A DNA stretch of 64,000 bases from Spartobacteria bacterium (GTDB lineage Bacteria > Verrucomicrobiota > Verrucomicrobiia > Chthoniobacterales > UBA6821). Below the pieces are notes generated by a model that had not been told where the DNA came from, searched no databases, and saw only the letters and a program-made list of their open reading frames with translations. Shown piece after piece: positions 1-8,143 of this stretch. Position 1 is the stretch's first letter. Each line of letters starts with the position of its first letter. Both the position numbers and the translations under genes were made by a program. The stretch lies in contig CANIVT010000001.1 in assembly GCA_947471565.1 (NCBI GenBank), positions 62,001 to 126,000 of the forward strand. Reading direction: 5' to 3'.

Positions 1-134
1 TCTCCGATTGAGGGGCGCAGAAGTTCCGCCCGTTGGCGCCTGTGGAATTCCCTCAGGAAGTCGTCAAAGTATCCTTCGCGTGGCTGCTCGTAGCGCTTGA
101 GGCGGATGATCCGGTGCATCGGTTCGTGACTCAT
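1..134 (-). CDS. Hypothetical protein, N-terminal part (cut by window edge)
   Basis: The first 44 codons of a gene reading off the left edge. The protein starts MSHEPMHRIIRLKRYEQ and is highly charged, rich in Arg and Glu, with no membrane segment in the visible part. It starts 18 nt after the stop of the sigma-factor gene on the same strand, so the two probably form one transcript. Genes in this position are often anti-sigma or sigma-associated proteins, but the visible part shows no motif that supports this. Function unknown. Confidence 0.6.
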   Translation of the reverse strand, partial: MSHEPMHRIIRLKRYEQPREGYFDDFLREFHRRQRAELLRPSIG

Positions 135-151
135 GGAGCGAGGTTGGTTTC

Positions 152-748
152 CTAGTTCTTTTTAAACTCGTGCAGGGAGTTTTGCAACTGCCTGTGGGCG
201 TAAAAAAGCCGGGATCGGACGGTCCCCTCCGAGACCTTCAGGATTTTTGCGATCTCGGCGTGGGGGATTCCCTGAATATCGAACATGGTGACGGCCATTC
301 TGTGATCATGAGACAGCTTCATCATCGCTGTGTTCAATTTTTTTTGCAGTTCGTGGATGCCGACCTCTTTCGTCGGGTCCCCGTTACTGGTGGCCGCGAT
401 GAAGTCAGGGTCGTTCTCGATCCTGCTGTCCGGGTCGTTGAGGCTGGGGTGCTGGCGACGGTTCCTCTTCTTGAGGAAATTGATCGTCATGTTGACGGCG
501 ATCGAGTGCATCCAGGTATAGAAGCTCGAATTACCGCGAAAATTGGTGATGGAGCGGTAGGCCTTGGAGAAGATGTCCTGTAGAAGGTCGTTGGTGTCCT
601 CGTGGTTGGAGGTCATGTGGTAGACCAGTCCGTAGAGTCGGGGACTGTATTTTACGACAAGCTCGTCAAACGCCGTCGGATCTCCCCCCTGTGTCCGGGC
701 AACGAGTTCCATATCGTTGTTCGGTTGATTTTCCGTTTCTGGGGTCAT
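152..748 (-). CDS. ECF-type RNA polymerase sigma factor
   Basis: A sigma-70 family factor of the extracytoplasmic-function class, about 198 residues, the usual length. Region 2 contains the core-binding stretch DLLQDIFSKAYRSI and the -10-binding helix around YTWMHSIAVNMTINFLKKR. Region 4 carries the helix-turn-helix HAEIAKILKVSEGTVRSRLF. The reading frame stays open upstream to 1000, but that would overlap the divergent sdhC, so I start at the ATG at 748; the ATG at 712 is also possible. No strong ribosome-binding site decides between them. No anti-sigma gene is recognisable. The regulon is unknown. Confidence 0.88.
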   Translation of the reverse strand: MTPETENQPNNDMELVARTQGGDPTAFDELVVKYSPRLYGLVYHMTSNHEDTNDLLQDIFSKAYRSITNFRGNSSFYTWMHSIAVNMTINFLKKRNRRQHPSLNDPDSRIENDPDFIAATSNGDPTKEVGIHELQKKLNTAMMKLSHDHRMAVTMFDIQGIPHAEIAKILKVSEGTVRSRLFYAHRQLQNSLHEFKKN

Positions 749-851
749 CAGGGTGGGGAGTGGTATAGCAGGGCGCCCGATCAGCGCAAAATCCTTTCCT
801 GCTCGATCGCTTACTTGAATTGCTTCCGGGAATTTTCTATAAGTAAAACTC

Positions 852-1598
852 ATGAGCGGTCCTGCCTCCTCCTCCAAGAAATCCTGCTGCAGTTGCAGCC
901 CGCTTTTTTCCTCTTCGATCGGCAGGAAATGGATCGTGGCCCTGACGGGAATCGTTCTTGTCCTGTTTGTGATCGGACACTTGTTGGGGAATCTCTCCAT
1001 TTTCCTCGGTCCCGACGCGATGAATGCTTACGCGGCCTTCCTCAAGAGCACCGGCGAGTTGCTCTGGATCGTCCGCATCGTCCTGCTCACCTGCGTTGTT
1101 CTCCATATCTGGTTCACGATCACCCTCTGGCACGAGAACAAGCGCGCCCGTCCCCAAAAGTATGCCGTGAAAAACGAACTCGGCACCACCGTCTACGCCC
1201 GACTGATGCGGATCTCCGGCCTGACGGTGCTGGCCTTTGTGATCTATCACTTGGCGCAGTTTACCTGGGAGGCCTTCAACCCCGAGTATAAGACCTGGGT
1301 CGACGCCCAGGGACGCCACGACGTCTACCGCATGGTCGTGACGGCTTTTTCCTGCCCGCTGGTGAGCGGCTTCTACCTCATTGCGGTGGGCCTGCTCGGC
1401 ATGCATCTGAGCCACGGCATCGCCAGCCTCTTCCAGACACTTGGCCTCTCCAACCAGAAGCTGCGCCCCGTCTTCGAGCGAGGAGGTTTGATCCTTGCCT
1501 GGATCCTCTTCGTCGGATTCGCCTCCATCCCGGCCTCCGTGCTTCTGGGGCTGGTCAAGGTGACTTCCGGACTTCCCTCCTGCCCCGTTTGCCACTGA
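852..1598 (+). CDS. sdhC: Succinate dehydrogenase cytochrome b558 subunit
   Basis: Membrane anchor of complex II, of the single-subunit five-helix b558 type. It binds heme b and passes electrons from SdhB to quinone. Of 248 residues, about five hydrophobic helices can be seen (near 27-49, 69-91, 121-140, 160-183 and 211-235). Candidate heme-ligand histidines are H43, H85, H133, H185 and H188. The N-terminus is cysteine-rich (KKSCCSCS) and the last five residues are CPVCH, a CxxCH motif that is odd for this family. It is first in the sdhCAB operon; sdhA starts 19 nt after its stop. It is divergent from the sigma-factor gene. Confidence 0.93.
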   Translation: MSGPASSSKKSCCSCSPLFSSSIGRKWIVALTGIVLVLFVIGHLLGNLSIFLGPDAMNAYAAFLKSTGELLWIVRIVLLTCVVLHIWFTITLWHENKRARPQKYAVKNELGTTVYARLMRISGLTVLAFVIYHLAQFTWEAFNPEYKTWVDAQGRHDVYRMVVTAFSCPLVSGFYLIAVGLLGMHLSHGIASLFQTLGLSNQKLRPVFERGGLILAWILFVGFASIPASVLLGLVKVTSGLPSCPVCH

Positions 1599-1617
1599 GC
1601 CTCCCACCGACCCGACC

Positions 1618-3531
1618 ATGATCCTTGACGCCAAAATCCCCGAGGGTCCGCTCGAGAAGAAGTGGACCTCCTTTAAGAACAACGCAAAGCTCATCAGTCC
1701 GGCCAATAAACGGAAGTTCAAGGTCATCGTCGTCGGCACGGGGCTGGCTGGTTCCTCCGCCTCCGCGACGCTTGCGGAGCTCGGCTACCAAGTGGAGACC
1801 TTCTGCTTCCATGACAGCCCGCGCCGCGCCCATTCGATCGCCGCGCAGGGAGGCATCAATGCCGCCAAGAACTACCAGAACGACGGGGACAGCATCTGGC
1901 GTCTTTTCTATGACACGATCAAGGGAGGCGACTTCCGTGCCCGTGAGGCCAATGTCTACCGCCTCGCCGAGGTCAGCGGGAACATCATTGACCAGTGCGT
2001 TTCGCAAGGGGTTCCTTTTGCCAGGGAATACGGAGGCCAGCTGACAAACCGCTCCTTCGGCGGCGCCCAAGTCTCGCGAACCTTTTATGCCAAGGGTCAG
2101 ACCGGCCAGCAGCTTCTCCTCGGCGCTTACTCGGCGCTGAGCGCCCAGATCGGACTCGGTCGGGTAACAATGCACGAGAACTCCGAGATGCTCGACCTCG
2201 TGCTCGTCGATGGGCATGCCAAGGGCATCGTCGTTCGCAACCTGATCACCGGCGAGATCTCGACCCACGCCGCCGATACCGTCCTGCTCTGCACGGGCGG
2301 CTATAGCAATGTCTACTACCTCTCGACCAACGCCCGCGGCTCCAACGTCACCGCCACCTGGCGTGCCTTCAAGCGCGGCGCCGCCTTTGCCAATCCCTGC
2401 TACACCCAGATCCACCCGACCTGCATTCCGGTCGCCGGGGACTATCAGAGCAAGCTGACCCTCATGTCCGAATCGCTCCGCAACGACGGACGCGTCTGGG
2501 TTCCCAAGAAGAAAGGTGACTCCCGCCTTCCCCAGGAGATTCCTGAAGAAGAGCGCGATTATTATCTGGAGCGGAAGTACCCCAGCTACGGCAACCTCGC
2601 CCCGCGTGACATCGCCTCCCGCAGTGCCAAGGAAGTCTGCGACGAGGGACGTGGTGTCGGCCCGGGCGGACTCGGGGTCTACCTCGACTTCTCGGCGGCC
2701 ATCGGCCGCCTTGGAGAGAAGACCATCCGAGAGCGCTACGGTAATCTCTTTGAGATGTACGCGAACATCACGGGAGAGAGCGCCTACGAGCGCCCGATGC
2801 GCATCTATCCCGCGGTCCACTACACCATGGGTGGACTCTGGGTGGACTACAACCTGATGAGCACCATCCCGGGACTCCATGTCCTCGGCGAAGCGAATTT
2901 CTCCGACCACGGAGCGAACCGTCTCGGGGCCTCGGCGCTCATGCAGGGACTGGCCGACGGCTATTTCGTCATCCCGAATACCCTCGGGGAATATCTCTCC
3001 ACGCAGTTCGGCAAGAAGGTTTCCACCGACATGCCGGAATTCAAGAAGACCGAGACTGAGGTCCGCGCCCGGGTCGAGAAGCTTCTCGCTGTCAAGGGAA
3101 CGGTGCCTGTCGATGAGTTTCACCGTCTTTTAGGACTCATCATCTGGAATGAGTGCGGTATGGCCCGCAGTGAGGCGGGTCTGAAAAAGGCGATTTCTGA
3201 TGTCCGCGCCCTCCGTGAGCGATTCTGGAAGGAAGTCGCCATACCGGGCACTGGGGTCGAGCTGAACCAATCGCTTGAGCGCGCCGGCCGTGTCGCCGAC
3301 TTCCTTGAATTCGGCGAACTCATGTGTGTCGACGCTTTGACCCGCGAGGAATCCTGCGGCGGACACTTTCGAGTCGAGCATCAGACAGCGGATGGCGAGG
3401 CCCTCCGCCACGACGACAAGTTTGCCGAAGTCTACGCCTGGATGTTCAAGGGGGAAGGGAACGATCCTGAGCTTGTCCGCGAGGAACTCAAGTACGAGGC
3501 CGTCCATCTCGCCACCCGCAGCTACAAGTAA
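1618..3531 (+). CDS. sdhA: Succinate dehydrogenase flavoprotein subunit
   Basis: Catalytic subunit of complex II, oxidising succinate to fumarate in the TCA cycle. The 637-residue length suits the family. The dinucleotide-binding loop [19 protein letters not shown] lies at about 38-56. The motif [13 protein letters not shown] holds H72, the expected site of covalent FAD attachment. The substrate region HPTCIP and the later [12 protein letters not shown] are present. It sits between sdhC and sdhB. This subunit plus a five-helix SdhC matches the Bacillus/Bacteroides-type enzyme rather than the E. coli type with two anchor proteins. Confidence 0.96.
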   Translation: MILDAKIPEGPLEKKWTSFKNNAKLISPANKRKFKVIVVGTGLAGSSASATLAELGYQVETFCFHDSPRRAHSIAAQGGINAAKNYQNDGDSIWRLFYDTIKGGDFRAREANVYRLAEVSGNIIDQCVSQGVPFAREYGGQLTNRSFGGAQVSRTFYAKGQTGQQLLLGAYSALSAQIGLGRVTMHENSEMLDLVLVDGHAKGIVVRNLITGEISTHAADTVLLCTGGYSNVYYLSTNARGSNVTATWRAFKRGAAFANPCYTQIHPTCIPVAGDYQSKLTLMSESLRNDGRVWVPKKKGDSRLPQEIPEEERDYYLERKYPSYGNLAPRDIASRSAKEVCDEGRGVGPGGLGVYLDFSAAIGRLGEKTIRERYGNLFEMYANITGESAYERPMRIYPAVHYTMGGLWVDYNLMSTIPGLHVLGEANFSDHGANRLGASALMQGLADGYFVIPNTLGEYLSTQFGKKVSTDMPEFKKTETEVRARVEKLLAVKGTVPVDEFHRLLGLIIWNECGMARSEAGLKKAISDVRALRERFWKEVAIPGTGVELNQSLERAGRVADFLEFGELMCVDALTREESCGGHFRVEHQTADGEALRHDDKFAEVYAWMFKGEGNDPELVREELKYEAVHLATRSYK

Positions 3532-3550
3532 TCACCCACTTTATCCCATC

Positions 3551-4318
3551 ATGAGCACCATGCATTTTCATCTCAGACTCTGGAAACAGAAGTCCGCTAC
3601 TGATCAGGGTGAATTCATTGAGATCGATGCCAAGGAGATCCCCTCCGAGTGCTCCTTTCTCGAAATGCTCGATATCGTGAACAATCGACTCACCAGGGAG
3701 GGTAAGGAACCGGTATCATTCGCCAGCGATTGCCGTGAGGGCATTTGTGGAACCTGTCACATGGTCATTAACGGCGTTCCGCAGGGACCTGGCCGCGGGG
3801 CGGCCTGCCAGGTCTACATGAGGAAGTTTTCCAACGGTCAGACCATCACCGTCGAGCCCTACCGCGTGGGTGCCTTCCCCATCGTGAAGGATCTCGTGGT
3901 CAACCGCAGCGCCTACGACAGGATCATCCGCTCTGGCGGCTTCATCAGCGAGCACACCGGCGGGGCGCCCGATGCCTCCGCTACCCTGATTCCCAAGCCT
4001 GTGGCCGACGCCGCCATGGATGCCGCCGCCTGCATCGGCTGCGGAGCCTGTGCCGCTGCCTGCCCAAACAGCTCTGCCATGCTCTTCGTCGGTGCTAAGG
4101 TCACTCACCTCGGACTTCTCCCGCAGGGACAGGCCGAGCGCAAAAAGCGCGCCCGCAGCATGGTCCGCACCATGCAGGAGGAAGGGTTCGGAAACTGCTC
4201 CAACTACTATGCCTGCGAGGCTGTCTGCCCGGCAGGTGTGAAGGCGGATGTGATTTCGATGCTCAACCGCGAATACATCCGTGGAGAGCTCAGCGAAGCG
4301 GTCGGCGCGATAGATTAA
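3551..4318 (+). CDS. sdhB: Succinate dehydrogenase iron-sulfur subunit
   Basis: Electron-transfer subunit, 255 residues from the ATG at 3551. The frame is open further upstream, but that stretch lies inside sdhA. The [2Fe-2S] ligands are C61, C66, C69 and C86 (CREGICGTC plus a later Cys). The C-terminal ferredoxin domain has CIGCGACAAACP (C161, C164, C167, C171) and a further Cys set, C216, C222 and C226, for the [4Fe-4S] and [3Fe-4S] centres. It is last in sdhCAB. A 98-bp palindromic repeat begins 7 nt after its stop and may form the 3' end of the transcript. Confidence 0.95.
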   Translation: MSTMHFHLRLWKQKSATDQGEFIEIDAKEIPSECSFLEMLDIVNNRLTREGKEPVSFASDCREGICGTCHMVINGVPQGPGRGAACQVYMRKFSNGQTITVEPYRVGAFPIVKDLVVNRSAYDRIIRSGGFISEHTGGAPDASATLIPKPVADAAMDAAACIGCGACAAACPNSSAMLFVGAKVTHLGLLPQGQAERKKRARSMVRTMQEEGFGNCSNYYACEAVCPAGVKADVISMLNREYIRGELSEAVGAID

Positions 4319-4325
4319 AGTAGAA

Positions 4326-4423
4326 GGCTTGGGATTTTGGCGCCGCGCGGTGTTGCTGCTCGCTCGCAGTAGTTCACTACAGCTTCGCTCGCGCGCCTAG
4401 CGCGACATCCAAACTTCCAAGCC
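4326..4423 (+). repeat. 98-bp extragenic palindromic element, copy A
   Basis: An imperfect palindrome whose outer arms are GGCTTGGGATTTTGG and CCAAACTTCCAAGCC, with an inner hairpin around GCAGTAG-TTCA-CTAC. It aligns along its full length with copies B (9763-9860, inverted) and C (39085-39183, inverted). It starts 7 nt after the sdhB stop, on the same strand as sdhB. Confidence 0.8.
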
Positions 4424-4655
4424 TTGGGAATTGAAGTGTTGGGTTCGAATTCCGCCAGCCCGAGTCTCGGTTTTCTTAGAGGACTCATTCTGTCTAAAGA
4501 GGTTCCAGAGGAATGGTGGGGTAGCTGGGTTCTCCAAAGAGCGACGGAATCGCTTCAGAGGTGTGGATAGTGGAAGTTTCACTGAAACCCTCCTTCTTTG
4601 TAAATCATCCTAATACAGAACGGGTGGATAACTTCCTGCCAACTCCTATATCCCT

Positions 4656-4799
4656 ATGAAAATTACAATCCTATCACTACTAGTTGCGATTGGACTGATT
4701 GGCAGTGCTTCGGTTGATGTTTTTACAGGGGTCGCCTGTGCTAGGGTGGGGACTTCATGGAAAAGACGTTTCCTCTGCATCTGCCGGATAAGGAGGTAA
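4656..4799 (+). pseudogene. Short ORF with signal-peptide-like start, probably a gene fragment
   Basis: A 47-codon frame opening MKITILSLLVAIGLIGSASV, which reads like a signal peptide. After about 25 residues the sequence turns into basic low-quality coding that overlaps the DUF6172 remnant in another frame. I read it as the 5' end of a lost secreted-protein gene fused to unrelated DNA. It could also be chance. Confidence 0.3.
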
Positions 4800-4828
4800 A
4801 GTGGTTTCTCGACGTGTTGGCGGTTTGA
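4757..4828 (+). pseudogene. 5' remnant of a DUF6172 gene
   Basis: A 23-codon frame starting MEKTFPLHLPDKE, ending at a TGA. Its first 39 nt match the start of the intact DUF6172 gene at 5673 in about 31 positions (MKKTFPLRVPGKE there). The similarity weakens afterwards and the rest of the gene is missing. The remnant and the intact copy flank the vapBC pair. Confidence 0.55.
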
Positions 4829-4859
4829 CAAGGGGTGATCAATATGCGCATATTTCTGT

Positions 4860-5108
4860 ATGCGAACGACTATTGAATTGCCGGATCCCCTTTTTCGGAG
4901 TGCCCGTGCTGCGGCTCTGGAGAGGGGGGTGACGTTGAAGGAGCTCTTTACGGAGGCTCTGGATAGGGCTCTCAGGACTCCCGTGAGGGGAGTCAAGAGG
5001 ATGGATCGTCCTCCGATTGCCGGCGGGGCTGGGGGGGAAGTCCCGTCACGCAGCAACAAGGAACTCGCGGAGATTCTCGGTGACGAGGAGCTTTCCAAGG
5101 CCCGATGA
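4860..5108 (+). CDS. VapB-like ribbon-helix-helix antitoxin
   Basis: An 82-residue protein. The N-terminus MRTTIELPDPLFRSARAAAL followed by ERGVTLKELFTEAL is a typical ribbon-helix-helix DNA-binding fold: one strand and two helices. The C-terminal half is Gly/Pro-rich and then acidic (KELAEILGDEELSKAR), as expected of the toxin-neutralising tail. The stop overlaps the start of the following PIN-domain gene (ATGA), so translation is probably coupled. The antitoxin probably represses its own promoter. The match is structural, with no unique name recognised. Confidence 0.78.
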   Translation: MRTTIELPDPLFRSARAAALERGVTLKELFTEALDRALRTPVRGVKRMDRPPIAGGAGGEVPSRSNKELAEILGDEELSKAR

Positions 5109-5536
5109 CCTCTCTGGTCGATGTCAATGTGGTCTTCGCGCTTCTGGTTGAGTGGCATGTCCACCATGAAATTGCTTGGAAGTGGTGGAGGAAGCGGACG
5201 GAAGAAACGGTGGGGCTTTCCCTGCCGGTGAGGATGGGAGTTCTCCGGCTCCTGACCAATTCACGGGCGATGGAGGGAACCGCTGTCTCCCCGGCGGAAG
5301 CCTTGGGGGCCTGGGATCGGTTCGAGGAGGATCCCCGCACCTTTTGGGTTCCCGATCAGGGTCGGGCTCACGAGTTGAGTTTTCGTCGTTTTGTTGACGC
5401 CAGGGATGCTTCTCCGAATCTCTGGACCGATGCATGGCTTGCCGCACTCGCCGAATCGGCCGAGATCGGACTGACTTCCTTTGATGCAGGATTCCGCTTC
5501 TACGGGCTGAAGCATTTTGAATATCTGAAAGGCTGA
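5105..5536 (+). CDS. vapC: PIN-domain toxin, VapC family
   Basis: A 143-residue PIN nuclease, predicted to cleave RNA in a Mg-dependent way when free of its antitoxin. The acidic residues expected in the active site are D6 (SLVDVN), D109 (WTDAWLAALAE) and D127 (TSFDAGF). The stretch RMGVLRLLTNSRAM marks a VapC subfamily in which the usual second acidic residue is not conserved. It overlaps the antitoxin gene by 4 nt. The pair lies between a DUF6172 remnant and the intact DUF6172 gene, suggesting it came in by transfer. Confidence 0.87.
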   Translation: MTSLVDVNVVFALLVEWHVHHEIAWKWWRKRTEETVGLSLPVRMGVLRLLTNSRAMEGTAVSPAEALGAWDRFEEDPRTFWVPDQGRAHELSFRRFVDARDASPNLWTDAWLAALAESAEIGLTSFDAGFRFYGLKHFEYLKG

Positions 5537-5672
5537 TTTCATCGCGACAAACTAAAGAGCTTCCTTTACGGGGCTCCCTATTCCGATCCTTCTCCGCTCG
5601 TTTCCCATTCTTCGCCTCACGGGTCGAATTCGATGACGAATGGATGCATGCTTGTGTTAACCTCCTGAACTC

Positions 5673-5990
5673 ATGAAAAAGACGTTTCCCCTGCGTGTGC
5701 CCGGCAAGGAAGGCCCTAGGGTTCTCGAGATGATCAAGCTCGAGCTCACCAAGTATGTAAAGCGTGAGAGGAAAAAGACCCTGCCTCCTGAGATGAACGT
5801 CTGGGATTTCCAGTGCAAGGTGGGATCAGAGAGCACGTCGGCATCTGAAGTTGCGTTTCCTGATCTCTCGAAGGCTGTCGAGGCTGTTGCCCTAGCAGGA
5901 TCCGATGAGGTCTATGTCGAGATCCTGGCATTCGCCGGATCTCGGGAGAGAAAAGCGTCTCCGACACCCTACCATCGGCGGGACCAGTGA
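5673..5990 (+). CDS. DUF6172 family protein
   Basis: A small 105-residue protein beginning MKKTFPLRVPGKEGPRV, with a central KYVKRERKKTLPPEMNVWDF. This matches the conserved pattern I associate with DUF6172: a MKKTFPL start, a KRERRK basic patch and a WDF motif. It has no membrane segment and no known function. Its TGA overlaps the GTG start of engB (GTGA), which points to coupled expression. A broken copy of its 5' end lies at 4757-4828. Confidence 0.75.
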   Translation: MKKTFPLRVPGKEGPRVLEMIKLELTKYVKRERKKTLPPEMNVWDFQCKVGSESTSASEVAFPDLSKAVEAVALAGSDEVYVEILAFAGSRERKASPTPYHRRDQ

Positions 5991-6580
5991 AGATCAACAC
6001 GGCGGTCTTCCAGGGAAGTTCTCCCGATCTGGCCTCATGTCCGAAGTCAGACCTGCCCGAATTCGCGCTCATCGGGCGCTCGAATGTCGGGAAGTCATCG
6101 CTCATCAACATGCTGACCCGTTCAGAGGGATTGGCGAAGGTTTCTCACATCCCGGGGAAGACCCGGTTGATCAATTTCTTCACAATCAACGGCGCTTGGA
6201 ATCTCGTCGATCTTCCCGGTTACGGGTACGCGAAGCTGGATAAGAAGGAGCGCGGTGCCTTCAGCACCTTCGTGTCGGACTACCTGCGGAATCGCAACAA
6301 TCTCGCCGGGACATTCGTGCTGATCGATGCCCGTCACTCTCCCCAGAGCTTGGATCTGGAGTTTCTCAATTGGATGGTTGGAAACGGGCTGGCCTTCATC
6401 CTCGCCTTCACCAAGACGGACACACTCTCCAAGAAGGCCGTCCAAGAGAACATCGAGGCGTTCATGACACGCATGCGTGAGTTTTCCGAGGAAGCTCCAG
6501 CCTATGTGCTCACCTCGACAAAGGATGAACGCGGTCGGATGGAAATCCTGAACCTGATCGGCTCTGCTCTTTCGGAATAA
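5987..6580 (+). CDS. engB: Ribosome biogenesis GTPase EngB (YihA/YsxC)
   Basis: A GTP-binding protein involved in assembly of the large ribosomal subunit. Of 197 residues, the G1 loop GRSNVGKSS is at 30-38, G3 DLPG at 75-78 and G4 TKTD at 142-145. GKTRLINFF is the family's switch I region and DLPGYGYAKL its G3 neighbourhood. It starts with GTG at 5987, overlapping the stop of the DUF6172 gene by 3 nt. Its length is typical. Confidence 0.94.
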   Translation: MKINTAVFQGSSPDLASCPKSDLPEFALIGRSNVGKSSLINMLTRSEGLAKVSHIPGKTRLINFFTINGAWNLVDLPGYGYAKLDKKERGAFSTFVSDYLRNRNNLAGTFVLIDARHSPQSLDLEFLNWMVGNGLAFILAFTKTDTLSKKAVQENIEAFMTRMREFSEEAPAYVLTSTKDERGRMEILNLIGSALSE

Positions 6581-6593
6581 TCAGAACTACCCG

Positions 6594-8069
6594 ATGAAGT
6601 CTAAAGACCCTGGTTGGGCGGGATGGCGCTTTGATCACTCGTATGCTCGATTGCCGGTGTCACTCTTCACTCGGGCACGTCCTGTACCAGTTGCTAGCCC
6701 CTCTCTGGTCGTGCTCAATGAGAAGTTGGCCACGGAGCTTGGGCTCGATGTCGGCCATCTTCGTGGATCTGGCGCGGATCTGTTTTCGGGTAATCGCCTC
6801 CCGTCCGGGGCCGATCCGATTGCTCAGGCCTACGCCGGGCATCAGTTCGGTCACTTCACCAACCTTGGCGACGGGCGCGCTATTCTTCTCGGGGAGCAAC
6901 TCACTCCCAGTGGTGCTCGATTCGACGTTCAGCTCAAGGGATCGGGGCAGACACCGTATTCACGACGTGGCGATGGCCGGGCATCCCTCGGGCCGATGCT
7001 CAGGGAATATATTATTAGCGAGGCGATGCATGCTCTCGGGATCCCGACGACACGGAGTCTGGCGGTGGTTGCGACGGGTGAGGAAGTTTTCCGCGAAGAG
7101 ATCCTGCCGGGAGCTGTTCTCACTAGGGTAGCCGCCAGTCACATCCGTGTGGGAACCTTTGAGTATGCCGCCGCCATGGGTGATCGCGTTGTTCTGGAGG
7201 CGCTGACCCGCCACACGCTGACCCGCCACTATCCCGAGTTGGTTGATGCCGAAAATATTGCACTAACATTGCTGGGAGCAGTCGTTGAGCGCCAAGCAGA
7301 CCTTGTGGCCCGATGGATGTGCGTCGGGTTCGTCCATGGGGTGATGAACACGGACAACATGGCCCTCAGCGGGGAGACGATCGACTATGGTCCCTGTGCT
7401 TTCCTCGATACCTATGATCCGGAGACCGTGTTCAGTTCGATCGATCGTGGAGGACGCTATGCCTACGGGAATCAACCCGACATTGCGCAGTGGAACCTGA
7501 CCCGTCTGGCTGTGGCCTTGTTACCTCTGATTGATGGTGAGCAAACAAAAGCGGTTGCGTTAGCAGAGGAGGTGCTTGCCAAGTTTCCAAACGAGTTCCG
7601 CCGAAAACACCAGTCCGGGTTACGCTCGAAGATTGGCCTCCTTTCCGAGGAGGAGGGGGATGATGAGCTGGCCTCTGAATTGCTGGATCTCATGCAAAGT
7701 GCCGGAGCCGACTTCACTTCTACGTTTGTGGCCCTCACCAAATCGGTGGAGACTGGGCAATCGGAGGTGATACCTGTTCTTGGTGCTGATTCGTCGGTAT
7801 GGCTCACCCGTTGGAGAGAGCGCCTGAATCGTCAGAATCACACGAGAGAAGTAGTTGCCGCCGTCATGCAGAGGGCCAATCCCGTGATCATTCCCCGCAA
7901 TCATCGCGTCGAGGAGGCACTGGCCGCGGCGCAGTCCGGCGACATGTCCGTGCTTCACCGACTGCTCGAAGCCGTCGTCAGTCCCTACGAAGCAACGCCT
8001 GCGAACGAACCCTATCGCGATGCCCCACCGCCTGGAGGCGCCCCCTATCGGACCTTCTGCGGGACATGA
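6594..8069 (+). CDS. selO: SelO family protein adenylyltransferase (YdiU/UPF0061)
   Basis: A pseudokinase-fold enzyme that transfers AMP to Ser, Thr or Tyr of target proteins and has been linked to redox stress (family knowledge). Of 491 residues, signature stretches are QAYAGHQFGHF, LKGSGQTPYSRRGDGRA, LREYIISEAMHALGIPTTR and MNTDNMALSGETIDYGPCAF. The protein ends YRTFCGT, with the C-terminal cysteine region usual in the family. It follows engB after 13 nt and may be cotranscribed. Confidence 0.93.
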   Translation: MKSKDPGWAGWRFDHSYARLPVSLFTRARPVPVASPSLVVLNEKLATELGLDVGHLRGSGADLFSGNRLPSGADPIAQAYAGHQFGHFTNLGDGRAILLGEQLTPSGARFDVQLKGSGQTPYSRRGDGRASLGPMLREYIISEAMHALGIPTTRSLAVVATGEEVFREEILPGAVLTRVAASHIRVGTFEYAAAMGDRVVLEALTRHTLTRHYPELVDAENIALTLLGAVVERQADLVARWMCVGFVHGVMNTDNMALSGETIDYGPCAFLDTYDPETVFSSIDRGGRYAYGNQPDIAQWNLTRLAVALLPLIDGEQTKAVALAEEVLAKFPNEFRRKHQSGLRSKIGLLSEEEGDDELASELLDLMQSAGADFTSTFVALTKSVETGQSEVIPVLGADSSVWLTRWRERLNRQNHTREVVAAVMQRANPVIIPRNHRVEEALAAAQSGDMSVLHRLLEAVVSPYEATPANEPYRDAPPPGGAPYRTFCGT

Positions 8070-8143
8070 TCTGGGCCAGATCCAGAGATCGTGTGCCGAT
8101 CCTTGGTGACGCGGGAGGGAAGCGGCCCTAGGATGTTTGTTAC

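Larger units (their letters stand above)
4319..4859. other. 541-bp spacer with repeat and gene debris
   Basis: The spacer between sdhB and the vapB-like gene. It holds palindromic copy A (4326-4423), about 230 bp with nothing recognisable (4424-4655), a short signal-peptide-like ORF (4656-4799) and a 5' remnant of a DUF6172 gene (4757-4828). The lack of a full gene and the two overlapping remnants suggest a site of insertion and decay. Confidence 0.6.

Noticed and set aside
837-1739. 300-codon minus-strand ORF across sdhC
   Set aside because: Shadow of sdhC; low-complexity charged sequence and overlap with the sdhC-sdhA junction.
4436-4470. Possible tRNA 3' fragment (GGTTCGAATTCC) that might mark an attachment site
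   Set aside because: The flanking bases do not pair into a T-stem or acceptor stem, and no matching tRNA or second att copy was seen.
4646-5167. 173-codon minus-strand ORF over the vapB region
   Set aside because: Shadow of the vapBC pair with no family features.
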